Notes: generated from the letters alone by a model not told the origin. Shown: positions 10,401-18,632, counted from the stretch's first letter. The stretch is DNA of 64,000 nt from an uncultured Bacteroidaceae bacterium (GCA_934271655.1 CAKQRW010000005.1:21794-85793); one strand, 5' to 3'. Program-made: numbers and translations.

Positions 10401-12449
10401 GTGTGTCCGCTGCTTGGTGCTGTCTTTGATTGCCTTCCATACTTGCTGTATCTCGCTGATGCTCAGTTTTGTCTGGTTGAGAAGGATAAAGTGCTTATCC
10501 AGATCATTGTCGCAGAAAAGGACAAAACAGCGTGCGTTGAGGCTTGGGTTTCGTCCAGCCCGTCCCGCTTCCTGGACATAGTTCTCTAATGAGTCTGATA
10601 TGTCGTAATGCACTACAAGTCCCACATCGCTCTTGTCGACTCCCATGCCGAAGGCGGATGTAGCCACTATTGTGTTTACCTTGTCACTCATGAAGGCTTC
10701 TTGGTTTCGTACCTTTTCTTCAGCATCCATTTTTCCGTTGTATGGCAATGTCTGGAGTCCGTCTCTTGTGAGTCTTGCCGCAAGTTCTCTCGTCCTTTTC
10801 ACACGTGACACATATATTATTGTAGGGCATGCGGCTTCAGCTACAAGAGAGCGCAGCCGATTGTATTTGTCATCGTCGGTGTCTACATGGATTACGGAGT
10901 AGTGCAGATTGGTGCGTGCGGCTGCTGATGCATATATTTGCATGTCGACGCCGAGCCAAGCCTTGAAATAGTCGCATATGTCTTGTATGACTTTTTGTTT
11001 GGCTGTGGCTGTGAAGCAAGACACGGGAATAGGCTCTGTGTAGCCTTTTTCCTTCTGGTATTTCTGTATGAATTTGCCGATATAGAGATAGTCCACGCGG
11101 AAGTCTTGCCCCCAAGCTGAGAAGCAATGCGCCTCATCTATGACGAATCGTGTCACGTGGCGCGAAAGCAGTATCTTCTCTATAGTGAAGGAACGCAGCA
11201 TTTCTGGAGCTATGTATAGTATGGAGGCATCTCCGTTTTGTATGCGTTCTATGGCGTTTGCCCTGTTGATGGGGTCAAGCATCCCGTTTATGGTTACTGC
11301 ATCCGTGATGCCTCTGTCGGCTAGATTGTCAACCTGGTCTTTCATGAGTGACTGCAATGGCGACAGAACTACGGTGAGCCCATGAACGGAGCGTGCATCC
11401 ATAAGGGCTGGCAACTGGAACGTGAGGGACTTGCCTCCTCCTGTGGGAAACACGGCAAGTAGCGATTGGCCGTTAGCGGCGGCTTGCACGGCGTTCTCTT
11501 GGAGTGGCTCTCCGTCATATGTCCGGAAGGTGTTGTAGCCGTAAAACCTTTTGAGATTTTTGAAGATGTTGAGCTCTTTGTCACAATAAGAGCATCCTTC
11601 CTTGCAACGTGTGTGTCGAAGCACCTTGATAATATGTTCCACATCGGGGAAGTTGTGCATGACCCATCCAGGTGTCAATGAGTGATGGTCTGCGCTGTCA
11701 ATCAGGGCAAGAGCGTATGCCATGGCGTATGGAAATCTGTCAGCTAATGTATTGATGTCGGCATGGCTACATATCTTGTCTTTGTATTCTTCTGAGATAA
11801 GTTGCTTTAGAGTGTCTTTATTGGTTTTCATGGCGCATGCATGAACCATGTGCATGAATCCGGCAAACTCATCCTTGTCGGATAAAAGGGTAGAATAGAT
11901 TGTTTTTTTCTTTTCGGACAGAAGATTCCAATGCGCTATTTCGTCAAACAACAGGTCTTTTGCTTTTATGCAGTCATTGACTGGGTCGTTGAGATGATCA
12001 GAAAGCAGTTTGTCGTCTTTGACGAGTCTATGGTATGGGCGAGATGGAAAGAGCAGCGGTGACATGTAGAGGGTGTCAACAAGCAGAAATGCCTTTCCGT
12101 CAGGGTGGCTAAGTGCTGATGGCGCTGTATTGCGACCAAACAGGTATTTTGCGTCGTGGTGTACGATGTTGTGTCCGCATACGAAATCGGCCGATGAGAT
12201 GAACTCTTTCAGTTCCTTGTTGCTGTTCTTGTGGAATGTGGCGTCATCATATCTTATGGCTCCAATGTCATATAGTTTGTTGTCATCTGTTCCAGCCTCC
12301 ACGTCAACAATGGCATACTTGGTAGGGTCATATATATGTTCTGGTAAATGTTCTTGCGGTGAGGATTCGTTGAGGTGGTCGTCGTTCCTGTCATGCATGC
12401 TGGTTTCTTTCTGACTTTTTGAACCGAATAAAAGGCTGAATATAGACAT
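7419..12449 (-). CDS. Fusion of DEDDh exonuclease, RecQ-type and UvrD-type helicases
   Basis: A single 1676-residue protein with three nucleic-acid enzymes in order. (1) DnaQ-like DEDDh 3'-5' exonuclease, about residues 45-175: D-x-E in IVDVEAG near 50, HNIVHHD near 95, and a H-x4-D-like motif in SDHLNDPVND. (2) RecQ-like superfamily 2 helicase, about 310-690: Walker A TGGGKS near 336, DEAHCFSAWGQDFR near 440, motif VI QEAGRAGRNP near 640, then a presumed winged-helix region. (3) UvrD/Rep-like superfamily 1 helicase, about 1120-1580: GPGSGKT near 1135, IDEAQD near 1243, HKSKGKEFDN near 1500, AMTRAKR near 1540. All catalytic motifs look intact. It probably unwinds and degrades DNA in repair; a defence role is possible but not shown here. 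It stands alone between convergent mutB and GH16 on the same strand. An alternative start is Met18. Confidence 0.85.
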   Translation of the reverse strand: MSIFSLLFGSKSQKETSMHDRNDDHLNESSPQEHLPEHIYDPTKYAIVDVEAGTDDNKLYDIGAIRYDDATFHKNSNKELKEFISSADFVCGHNIVHHDAKYLFGRNTAPSALSHPDGKAFLLVDTLYMSPLLFPSRPYHRLVKDDKLLSDHLNDPVNDCIKAKDLLFDEIAHWNLLSEKKKTIYSTLLSDKDEFAGFMHMVHACAMKTNKDTLKQLISEEYKDKICSHADINTLADRFPYAMAYALALIDSADHHSLTPGWVMHNFPDVEHIIKVLRHTRCKEGCSYCDKELNIFKNLKRFYGYNTFRTYDGEPLQENAVQAAANGQSLLAVFPTGGGKSLTFQLPALMDARSVHGLTVVLSPLQSLMKDQVDNLADRGITDAVTINGMLDPINRANAIERIQNGDASILYIAPEMLRSFTIEKILLSRHVTRFVIDEAHCFSAWGQDFRVDYLYIGKFIQKYQKEKGYTEPIPVSCFTATAKQKVIQDICDYFKAWLGVDMQIYASAAARTNLHYSVIHVDTDDDKYNRLRSLVAEAACPTIIYVSRVKRTRELAARLTRDGLQTLPYNGKMDAEEKVRNQEAFMSDKVNTIVATSAFGMGVDKSDVGLVVHYDISDSLENYVQEAGRAGRNPSLNARCFVLFCDNDLDKHFILLNQTKLSISEIQQVWKAIKDSTKQRTHICCSALEIARKAGWDDSVSDIETRVRTALSALEQGGYIERGNNVPHVYATGITVRNMDEARKRIMGSNLFMKEEVEKAVRIIKSLISQKYSKRSQDSEAESRVDYLADILGLSKQEIISAVERMRQDGILADSKDISAYLQDSGGTSKKSKQTLERFAALEQYILKNIPDESLQTSYKQLNDNAIKYGISSSCEKNIKTILYFLSIKGYAKKQEDSTHNIVVSRQTDIDSTLQRFQRRMDICQFIIEWLYRLAASTRKETALASLATAEGREQLATSGQSAEAVQFSVIKLFNDMKESSTSLFSNYSDLHLEEVEEALLYLSKINALKLEGGFLVLYNAMKIHRLKESRLRYKQDDYRMLNEFYKQKIQQIHIVGEYANLMVKDYDAALRYVQDYFHMDYQKFVNKYFKGERVSEIERNITPKQYNKIFGQLSERQMQIINDKRSRCIVVAAGPGSGKTRVLVHKLASLLLLEDVKHEQLLMLTFSRAAANEFKLRLLSLIGNAAHFVEIKTFHSYCFDLIGRIGNLEDSGNVVRQATSMIVSGEAEPNKIRKAVLVIDEAQDMDADNYALVKALMETNDDLRVIAVGDDDQNIYEFRGSSSIYMHTLSQLEGSRFIEMTDNYRSAQGIVNAANAFAKNIRQRMKTTPIMPVTKDKGSVCITVHRSKNMYIPVIEDVSHMTTGTTCILTQTNAEAATILALLHRKGIKAQLIQSTDGIHFCNLAEMRYFTKQLNAVRSSPVISDESWESAKHKTFAKYQDSACLEYIKRCIDTFETLNKTKYYSDFYEFTYESSTEDFCDTSESDVIVSTIHKSKGKEFDNVIMLITVPEHPSDDILRRYYVAMTRAKRNLCIHTDSNIFDSIPASHIVDNNEYGMPEEIVLQLSYKDVHLGYFKSHKQEVLSMRSGMALKCIGHYLYAMGTSYPIAKLSADMQKRLASWEDKGYVFTSANIRFIVAWKPKDAPKEEKETAVLLIDMHATAHSSAANAESIQA

Positions 12450-12603
12450 GATCAGTAGGGTTGATGATGTGATTTTTTTTCTGTTGTGATGAAAAAGTGG
12501 AGAGGCTCAACAGGCACGGCCTTCTGCCTGTGGCCATGCCTGTCGGACCATTATAATCCGTCCGTGAGTCGCAGGGCGAGAATGGAACTTTCGGTTGTTC
12601 TAC

Positions 12604-13518
12604 TCACTTTTGTGCTTTCTTCTGATACACCCTCACGTAGTCTACCAGATACTTCATAGGCAGTTCGCTGTCTATTATCTCGCCTCCGTTGTCTCCGCCT
12701 ATGGCGAGATTGAGCAGCAGATACATTGGTTTCTTGAAAGGCTGCTCTCCTTTGCCCAAACTTCCATTGACGGCCGAGCTTTGCGGAATGTCGTTGAGCA
12801 GTTCGTCGTCAAGATAGAGTTTGATGGACTCCTCGTCCCAATCCATGCGCCACACATGGAAGCTCTCTGCCCACATGGGGTCGCGGCTGGTGAAATGCGA
12901 GAAGGGGGTGGCATGGCTGTTCCATTCTGCTGTCCATCGCTGCTCTGTGCCCCAGCAGGCATTGGCGAGTATGTGCGGCACGCCGTCCTTGCGGTAATAT
13001 TCCATCATGTCTATCTCGCCGCACGAAGGCCATTCCATCCCGCTGCCAAGAAGCCAGATGGCTGGCCATGCTCCTGCGCCTGTGGGTATCTTGGCCCTTA
13101 CCTCCACGCGCCCATAGCAGAATTCCATCTTGCCAGCTGTGTTGATGGAGGCTGACGTGTATCTTATCTTTTCCACGTTGCCAGGCCACTGTTTGGCCTC
13201 TGTGCTGTAGAGTGGGCTTTTCCGCTCGCGTTTTTCCCGTCTGGCTTCGATGACAAGGCATCCGTCATTGCAGCGTGCGTTGGCCTCTTGGTACCATTGT
13301 GCCTCATGGTTGCGCATGAAACCTGTCTCATAGTTCCATACGTGTGGATTGACTTTTCCCTTATTGTCAAACTCATCGCTCCATGCCAGTACCCATTCGT
13401 CTTGGCCTTCAGTGAGCGGAGCGGTGGCAGGATGCTGTGCTGTGGCACTGTGGCATGTCATGGCGAGCATTGCGGCCAGCATGATGCTTGCCATTGTCTT
13501 TTCTCTTGCTGTTGTCAT
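12604..13518 (-). CDS. Secreted GH16 beta-glucanase-type hydrolase
   Basis: Glycoside hydrolase family 16, probably an endo-beta-1,3(4)-glucanase (laminarinase type) acting outside the cytoplasm. The 304 residues begin with a signal peptide (residues about 1-27, hydrophobic core SIMLAAMLAMTCHS, then ATAQ). The catalytic signature EIDMMEYY lies near residue 168, matching E-x-D-x-x-E with two Glu and the assisting Asp. The upstream WAIWLLG-like stretch and later Trp-rich segments fit a GH16 jelly roll. It is monocistronic with its own promoter (13561-13592) and a 36-nt leader. A weak imperfect hairpin at 12512-12541 lies downstream. GH16 also includes agarases and xyloglucanases, so the substrate is open. 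Its divergent neighbour is a GH115 enzyme. Confidence 0.88.
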   Translation of the reverse strand: MTTAREKTMASIMLAAMLAMTCHSATAQHPATAPLTEGQDEWVLAWSDEFDNKGKVNPHVWNYETGFMRNHEAQWYQEANARCNDGCLVIEARREKRERKSPLYSTEAKQWPGNVEKIRYTSASINTAGKMEFCYGRVEVRAKIPTGAGAWPAIWLLGSGMEWPSCGEIDMMEYYRKDGVPHILANACWGTEQRWTAEWNSHATPFSHFTSRDPMWAESFHVWRMDWDEESIKLYLDDELLNDIPQSSAVNGSLGKGEQPFKKPMYLLLNLAIGGDNGGEIIDSELPMKYLVDYVRVYQKKAQK

Positions 13519-13560
13519 GTTGTTTGCTTGATGCTTGTTGAACTCTTATGTGATGTGGCA

Positions 13561-13592
13561 CAAAGTTAGGCAAAAATGTTTTGTGTGGCAAA
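13561..13592 (-). promoter_or_regulatory. Promoter of the GH16 gene
   Basis: On the minus strand TTTG (13589-13592), a 20-base spacer and TAACTTTG (13561-13568) fit the Bacteroidetes consensus. The start should be near 13554. Confidence 0.75.
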
Positions 13593-13715
13593 TGAATGAA
13601 AAGAAATGCCTGTCGAAAGAGATAAAAATGTTGCAGAAAGGGCATATGTGTGCGTGGTGAAACATATGAGAAAACAAATGAAACGTTTGTGAAAGTAAAA
13701 GTGGGGGACAACCGT

Positions 13716-13723
13716 TATCTTTG
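13716..13723 (+). promoter_or_regulatory. Probable -7 element for the GH115 gene
   Basis: TATCTTTG is a perfect -7 element. The nearest upstream TTTG (13686-13689) is 26 bases away, longer than usual, so the -33 element is uncertain. Transcription from here would place the 28-base tandem repeats inside the roughly 190-nt leader. Confidence 0.5.
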
Positions 13724-13756
13724 CCTATGGAATGCATGAATGCACTATATCATATA

Positions 13757-13923
13757 AAACTCAAATAGCTTATAGTCTATTTAGAAACTCAAGTGACGAG
13801 TAGTCTATTTGGACATTCAACCAATGAGTGATATATTTACAAACTCAACCGACGAGTAATCTATTTAAAAACTCAGCCAACAAGTAATTATTTAGAAACT
13901 CAAATAAAATTCTAATCTATGAT
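13757..13923 (+). repeat. Six 28-base tandem repeats running into the GH115 start codon
   Basis: Copies begin at 13757, 13785, 13813, 13841, 13869 and 13896 (period 28, the fifth copy one base short). Each begins near AAACTCAA and ends near TCTATTTA. Four inner copies contain ACTC, 7 bases, then GAGT or a near match, a tiny inverted repeat. The last copy overlaps the ATG at 13919. Confidence 0.85.
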
Positions 13924-16387
13924 GAAATATTCCCTATTGTTATCGGTCATGCTGGCGGCAAGTGAGGCCTTCGGAGCAGACCAGTTTGTCACGTTCAGCC
14001 GTGGAGAGAAGACAGCCGTCTGCATCACCCAGACAGAGGATACAGTAAGGTATGCACCAGAGGAGTGGCAAGGCGTGAAGATAGCTGTGGGCAATCTGAG
14101 AAAAGACCTTGCGGCTGTGACAGGCAGAAGCAATGCGCCTGTGGTGGTGGCCACTGTGGGAAAGAGCCCCTTGGCAAAGATGTATGCGAAACAGAGCCGG
14201 ATGCTCAAGGGCAAATGGGAGCAGTACCTCATCTTCACCGACAAAGGAAAAGTGGTGGTGCTTGGCTCTGACAAGCGTGGCACCATATACGGAATATATG
14301 AGCTGAGCCGCCAGATGGGCGTGTCTCCGTGGTACTGGATGGCAGATGCACCGGTGCAGAAGCATGACAGCCTGTATGTGGACAGAGGAGCATTCACAGA
14401 CGGCGAGCCCAAGGTGAAATATCGCGGCATCTTCATCAACGATGAGTGGCCGTCGTTCGGCACATGGTGCAGCACACAGTTTGGAGGCATCAACTCTAAG
14501 GCTTACAGCAAGATCTTTGAGCTTCTGCTGCGCCTGAAGGCCAACTACTTCTGGCCAGCCATGTGGAACAGCCGTTTCAATGAGGATGACCCGCTGTCTC
14601 CCAAGATGGCAGACGAGATGGGCATCGTGATGGGCACCTCGCATCATGAGCCGATGATGCGGGCACATAAGGAGTACACGACCCGCCGCGGCGAGGTGGG
14701 GCCGTGGGACTATTCAAAGAATCCCGAGCGCCTCAACAAGTTCTTTGCAGAGGGTATCGAGAACTCAAAGGACTATGAGAAAATAGTAACCATAGGCATG
14801 CGTGGCGATGGCGACACAGCCATGGGCAAGGGCAATGACGCAGAGAACATCAAGACACTGGCCAGCGTCGTGGAGAACCAGCGCAGGATAATAAGCGAAG
14901 TGACAGGCAAGAAGGCAAGCGATGTGCCGCAGCTGTGGGCCATCTTCACTGAGGTGCAGCGCTATTATGACGCAGGCTTCACCGTGCCAGACGACGTGAC
15001 TCTGCTCTTTTGCGACAACAACTGGGGCTATGTGCGTCGCATGGGCAGTGACAGGGAGCGCGGCCGCAAGGGTGGCTTGGGCATGTATTATCACATAGAC
15101 ATGAACGGAGGCCCGTGGAACGACCGCTGGGTGAACACCACCACTGTGCCCAAGCTTCGCGAGCAGCTCAATCTGGCCTACCAGTCAGGCATCGACAGAA
15201 TATGGATTATCAATGTGGGCGACCTGAAGCCAAAGGAGATGCCTATCGACTTCATCATGAAGTATGCATGGAATCCTGATGCCATCAAGCCTGGCGATGA
15301 GAAAGCCTATCTTGAGGACTTTGCGCAGAGTATCTTTGGAGAGAAGTATGCGGCTGAGGTGGCCGACATCATAGCCAAGTACAGTAAGTATAATCTTTGG
15401 AGAAAGCCTGAGGTGCAGTATCCTGGCATCTTCAACCACGAGGAGATGCTGCGCACCAACGCTCTGTGGCAGTCGCTGGTGACAAGATGCGAGAATCTGA
15501 AAGCTGTATTGCCCGATGAGATGCAGGACGCTTTCTACCAGCTGGTGTATTATCCAGCGGTGGGCAGTGCCGGTGTGGCCCAGATGTACAACTATGCCAC
15601 CTTGGGTGACTCCATGGCCATAGAGGCTCTGATGGAGAAGGACAGGCGGCTGACAGACTGCTACAACAATTCTATAGCTGGCGGAAAATGGAAGGGCATG
15701 ATGCTCGACAACCATATAGGCTACACGCATTGGTCCATTCCTGAGAAGAACGTCAATCCCATGTCTCTTGGTTTTGAGGTGAAGAACGACCTGCGCGACA
15801 CACCTACCGACGAGTATTCCATACCTGCTTATGAGTATGCGGACAAGGTGGACGGCAAGGATGCCAAGTGGATATTCCTGCCAGACCTCGGACGCGGCGA
15901 GGGCTGCATGGGCAGCGACAATGTGATGGCTCCAAGCAAGGCCGACGGTTCGGGCGCCAAACTGGAGTATGATGTCAGCATGACAGGACGTGATATAGCT
16001 ATAGGCATCTTGCCTATACAGGATGTCTATCCTGCTCGCGGCATGCGTATCGGTGTGCAGATAGACGACCAGCCCATACAAATCATTGATGCGCGCCAGG
16101 GCCTTCATGATGAGTTTCAGGAGTACACGAGGCAGAATCTTGCTGTGTCGAAGGTGCTGAAGGCCCTCCCTCCGCATAATGACCTGTTGCTCAGCGGATG
16201 GATGAACGGGCAGAAGTTGCCTCGCAGGGATGAGGTGTTTGACAATCTCCGTTGGCTCTCTGTCTCGTTTGATGTGAAGCCGGGCAAACATAAGCTGCGC
16301 GTCATCATGGTTGATCCTGAGATTGTGGTGGAGCAGATAGTAGTGAATCCTGACAACAAGCATTACAGCTATTTCGGAAAGAAATGA
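13919..16387 (+). CDS. GH115 xylan alpha-1,2-glucuronidase
   Basis: Family 115 enzyme, expected to remove glucuronic or 4-O-methylglucuronic acid side chains from xylan. The 822 residues start with a signal peptide (MMKYSLLLSVMLAASEAFGA), so it should act in the periplasm or at the surface. The N-terminal alpha/beta domain includes the typical GTIYGIYELSRQMGVSPWYW (about residues 120-139), followed by the barrel with RGIFINDEWPSFGTW near 163 and FCDNNWGYVRRM near 364. A C-terminal beta-rich region (about 660-822) completes the fold. Length and motifs agree with Bacteroides members. The start at 13919 (MM) follows the 28-base repeat tract directly, with no Shine-Dalgarno. No SusC/SusD pair is adjacent, which is unusual for a xylan enzyme in this group. 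A long hairpin follows it. Confidence 0.9.
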   Translation: MMKYSLLLSVMLAASEAFGADQFVTFSRGEKTAVCITQTEDTVRYAPEEWQGVKIAVGNLRKDLAAVTGRSNAPVVVATVGKSPLAKMYAKQSRMLKGKWEQYLIFTDKGKVVVLGSDKRGTIYGIYELSRQMGVSPWYWMADAPVQKHDSLYVDRGAFTDGEPKVKYRGIFINDEWPSFGTWCSTQFGGINSKAYSKIFELLLRLKANYFWPAMWNSRFNEDDPLSPKMADEMGIVMGTSHHEPMMRAHKEYTTRRGEVGPWDYSKNPERLNKFFAEGIENSKDYEKIVTIGMRGDGDTAMGKGNDAENIKTLASVVENQRRIISEVTGKKASDVPQLWAIFTEVQRYYDAGFTVPDDVTLLFCDNNWGYVRRMGSDRERGRKGGLGMYYHIDMNGGPWNDRWVNTTTVPKLREQLNLAYQSGIDRIWIINVGDLKPKEMPIDFIMKYAWNPDAIKPGDEKAYLEDFAQSIFGEKYAAEVADIIAKYSKYNLWRKPEVQYPGIFNHEEMLRTNALWQSLVTRCENLKAVLPDEMQDAFYQLVYYPAVGSAGVAQMYNYATLGDSMAIEALMEKDRRLTDCYNNSIAGGKWKGMMLDNHIGYTHWSIPEKNVNPMSLGFEVKNDLRDTPTDEYSIPAYEYADKVDGKDAKWIFLPDLGRGEGCMGSDNVMAPSKADGSGAKLEYDVSMTGRDIAIGILPIQDVYPARGMRIGVQIDDQPIQIIDARQGLHDEFQEYTRQNLAVSKVLKALPPHNDLLLSGWMNGQKLPRRDEVFDNLRWLSVSFDVKPGKHKLRVIMVDPEIVVEQIVVNPDNKHYSYFGKK

Positions 16388-16510
16388 CGATGCGATGCCT
16401 GCAGCTCTATGGCAGCTGCAATGATAATTGTGCGGGCAAGACTTCGTGTCGATGAGGGCTGCAAGTCCCAATGGAAGCACGTAGCACTTGTCGGATTTGA
16501 CAAATAATAG

Positions 16511-16577
16511 AAGTGCCCTGCAAGGCAAAAGTTCTTGGCTATTTGGCTATTAAGACTTTTGCCTTTGCAGGGCACTT
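16511..16577. terminator. Long hairpin between convergent genes, copy 1 of a repeated element
   Basis: Arms of about 22 bases (AAGTGCCCTGCAAGGCAAAAGT at left, ACTTTTGCCTTTGCAGGGCACTT at right, one base different in length) enclose a loop of about 22 bases. It lies between convergent GH115 and the PfkB kinase, so it can end transcripts from both sides. A near-identical element is at 34778-34837. The rest of the 305-base spacer 16388-16692 shows nothing else. Confidence 0.75.
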
Positions 16578-16692
16578 TGCGTTATGTGGCGTTATGACGG
16601 TTTTGCGGATATATCCAGACCGTTGTCCATACATGGCTTACAGGTGCTTGATACATATTCTTTTAGCGTCAATACATCTCCATACGAAATGA

Positions 16693-17574
16693 TTATGCGT
16701 GCTTGTTTATTATGTCATATACTTCAGCCTCGCTTCGGTTGAAGGGGCCGTTGTGCTCAAGCTTGATGGTGCACATGGCAGCGGCAAATTTGCCTGCATC
16801 TGTTGGCGATGCTCCTTGCAGGCGTTTGTAGAGGTAGCCTGCTGAGTAGGTGTCGCCGCAGCCTGTGGCATCCACCACTTCATGCGGTGCGTATGCTGGA
16901 ATGTCGTAGAAGGTGCCGTCGACATAGATGAGCGAGCCTTCGCTTCCCAATGTGATGATGACCTCCGTCACTCCCCATTCATGGAGCATGAGCGCTGCCT
17001 TGCGCGTATCTTTAACACCTGTGATGGTCTCCATCTCAGTCTCGTTGACCTTGAGATAGTAGGTGTGGCGTAGCACTCTCATCTTGTCTGTCCAGTCTGT
17101 CGGGTAAACCTTTTCGTCGCGCACCTCGCGCAGATAGCCCTGCACATCTATTGACACGCGTCCCCTTGTGGCGAGATATTCCACCACCTCCGTCGGAAAG
17201 TCATCTCTCAGCAGGCTGCCCAGATGGTAGACTTTGGCCTCGACATGCTCCAGTTGCTTGACGGTGAAGGGATCGGCCTTGGCAAGCACACGCTGCTTGC
17301 GCTCGTTCTGGTTCTCACCGTAGTAGCTGTTCTCGAAGAAGACTGTGTTGCGCGAATCGTTGAGAGTGACATCTATGCCAGCTTTCAGCATCTTCTCCAC
17401 AGGCTTTTTCTCTGTGGGGTCCATGGATGTGACAAGAGAGAATGATATGTCGTGCGGCAGCTGGTTGATGGCATAGGCGAAATAGAATGATGTGCCTCCT
17501 GCCATGTAAACGGTGCTGTTGGGAGTGATGATTTTGTCTTTGGTGATGTGTCCTATACAACAAATGTCTTTCAT
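16693..17574 (-). CDS. PfkB-family sugar kinase
   Basis: Ribokinase/PfkB superfamily kinase of 293 residues that should phosphorylate a sugar or nucleoside with ATP in the cytoplasm. The C-terminal PfkB signature is clear: DATGCGDTYSAGY near residue 234, with the catalytic Asp in GCGD. The N-terminal half has the expected glycine turn (YMAGGTSFYFA near residue 22). I chose ATG 17574 (MKDICCIGH) rather than the upstream in-frame ATG at 17598, because the family starts directly with the first beta strand. It follows the trp operon in the same direction, but a terminator (17630-17670) and a TAACTTTG -7 box at 17606-17613 lie between, so it is likely expressed separately. The substrate cannot be read from the sequence. 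Confidence 0.85.
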   Translation of the reverse strand: MKDICCIGHITKDKIITPNSTVYMAGGTSFYFAYAINQLPHDISFSLVTSMDPTEKKPVEKMLKAGIDVTLNDSRNTVFFENSYYGENQNERKQRVLAKADPFTVKQLEHVEAKVYHLGSLLRDDFPTEVVEYLATRGRVSIDVQGYLREVRDEKVYPTDWTDKMRVLRHTYYLKVNETEMETITGVKDTRKAALMLHEWGVTEVIITLGSEGSLIYVDGTFYDIPAYAPHEVVDATGCGDTYSAGYLYKRLQGASPTDAGKFAAAMCTIKLEHNGPFNRSEAEVYDIINKHA

Positions 17575-17629
17575 GGTAATAATCTGTGAATTTAGCAAAT
17601 GTATGCAAAGTTACGGATTATTATGGAAA

Positions 17630-17670
17630 AAGCAGACGCATGTGTGTTAAAATGTCACATGCGTCTGCTT
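17630..17670 (-). terminator. Terminator of the trp operon
   Basis: A perfect 15-bp stem (17630-17644 with 17656-17670, arm AAGCAGACGCATGTG) around an 11-base loop. On the minus strand it is followed by TTTTTCC. It ends the trp transcript 26 bases after the trpA stop and overlaps the promoter region of the PfkB gene. Confidence 0.85.
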
Positions 17671-17696
17671 TATTTTGTCTGTTTGCAATGTCATTC

Positions 17697-18470
17697 TTAA
17701 TGTTTCAGAGCATCGAGAAGAGCATCCATGGCCTCGGCTGGGTCTGCCGTCTTCTCCAGCAAGCTGACGAATTTGCTGCCGATGATGGCTCCAGAGGCGT
17801 TGGCATTGGCAGAGTCGAGAGTCTGCTTGTTGCTGATGCCGAATCCTATCATGCGCGGATGTTTCAGTCCCATGCCGTTGATGCGTGAGAAATACCTTTG
17901 CTTGGCCTCGTCAAACTCCTTCTGCGCTCCGGTGGTGGCGGCAGAGCTGACCATGTAGATGAAGCCGTCGGTGTTGTCGTCAATGAAGCGTACGCGCTCC
18001 TCGCTTGTCTCAGGCGTGATGAGCATGATGATGCGTATGTCGTAGCGGTCTGCCACAGGCTTGTAGTCTTCCAGGTAGTCTTTGAAGGGCAGGTCGGGTA
18101 TGATGACTCCGTCGATGCCGGTCTCTTTGCAATGCTGGCAGAAAGCCTCGAAGCCGAACTGCATTATGGGGTTGAGGTAGCCCATCAGGATGAGCGGTAT
18201 GGCCACATCCTTCCTGATGTCTTTCAGTTGGGCGAAGAGGGTGCGGAGCGACATGCCGTTGCGTAGAGCCTTTGTTGCGGCATCTTGTATTACAGGCCCG
18301 TCGGCCATAGGGTCGGAGAATGGGATGCCCACTTCTATCATGTCCACTCCTTTTTTCTCCAGAGTCTTTATCACATTGGCTGTGCCGTCAAGTGTGGGAT
18401 GGCCAGCGCAGAAATATATAGACAGTATGTTCTTGTCCTTAGTGCTGAATAAAGCGTTTATTCTGTTCAT
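17697..18470 (-). CDS. trpA: Tryptophan synthase alpha subunit
   Basis: Cleaves indole-3-glycerol phosphate to indole and glyceraldehyde-3-phosphate; the indole is channelled to TrpB. The 257 residues have the normal length and TIM-barrel landmarks: the catalytic Glu in MIEVGIPFSDPMADGP (near residue 46) and the catalytic Asp in IIPDLPFKDY (near 124). It is the last gene of the operon, 162 bases after trpF, with a repeat tract between, and is followed by the operon terminator. TrpB is at the far promoter-proximal end rather than adjacent, as in other Bacteroidetes. Confidence 0.96.
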   Translation of the reverse strand: MNRINALFSTKDKNILSIYFCAGHPTLDGTANVIKTLEKKGVDMIEVGIPFSDPMADGPVIQDAATKALRNGMSLRTLFAQLKDIRKDVAIPLILMGYLNPIMQFGFEAFCQHCKETGIDGVIIPDLPFKDYLEDYKPVADRYDIRIIMLITPETSEERVRFIDDNTDGFIYMVSSAATTGAQKEFDEAKQRYFSRINGMGLKHPRMIGFGISNKQTLDSANANASGAIIGSKFVSLLEKTADPAEAMDALLDALKH

Positions 18471-18507
18471 GGTGCTTATTGTGGTGATTAAGTGCTTGTT
18501 GTTTTTT

Positions 18508-18595
18508 TGTGTGAAGCCGGTAGCTTAATCTGTGTAAGCCTGTGGTTCAATCTGTGTGAAGTCAGTAGCTTGATTTGTGTGAAGCCTGTGGCTTG
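18508..18595 (-). repeat. Four 22-23-base repeats between trpF and trpA
   Basis: Imperfect copies at 18508-18530, 18531-18552, 18553-18575 and 18576-18595, each starting TGTGTGAAG or TGTGTAAG and containing GTAGCTT or GTGGTTC/GTGGCTT. They fill most of the 162-base gap inside the operon. Confidence 0.75.
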
Positions 18596-18632
18596 TGATG
18601 TATGTATGCAGTAGAAGCTGCTCGTTGGGTCG

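Noticed and set aside
12512..12541. Hairpin AGGCACGGCC / GGCCATGCCT downstream of the GH16 gene
   Set aside because: One mismatch in a 10-bp stem and no adjacent U-run on the minus strand; too weak to call a terminator.
15185..16528. Long minus-strand ORF (447 codons) opposite GH115
   Set aside because: It is antisense to an unmistakable GH115 gene, shows no family motif and arises from the codon bias of the sense strand.
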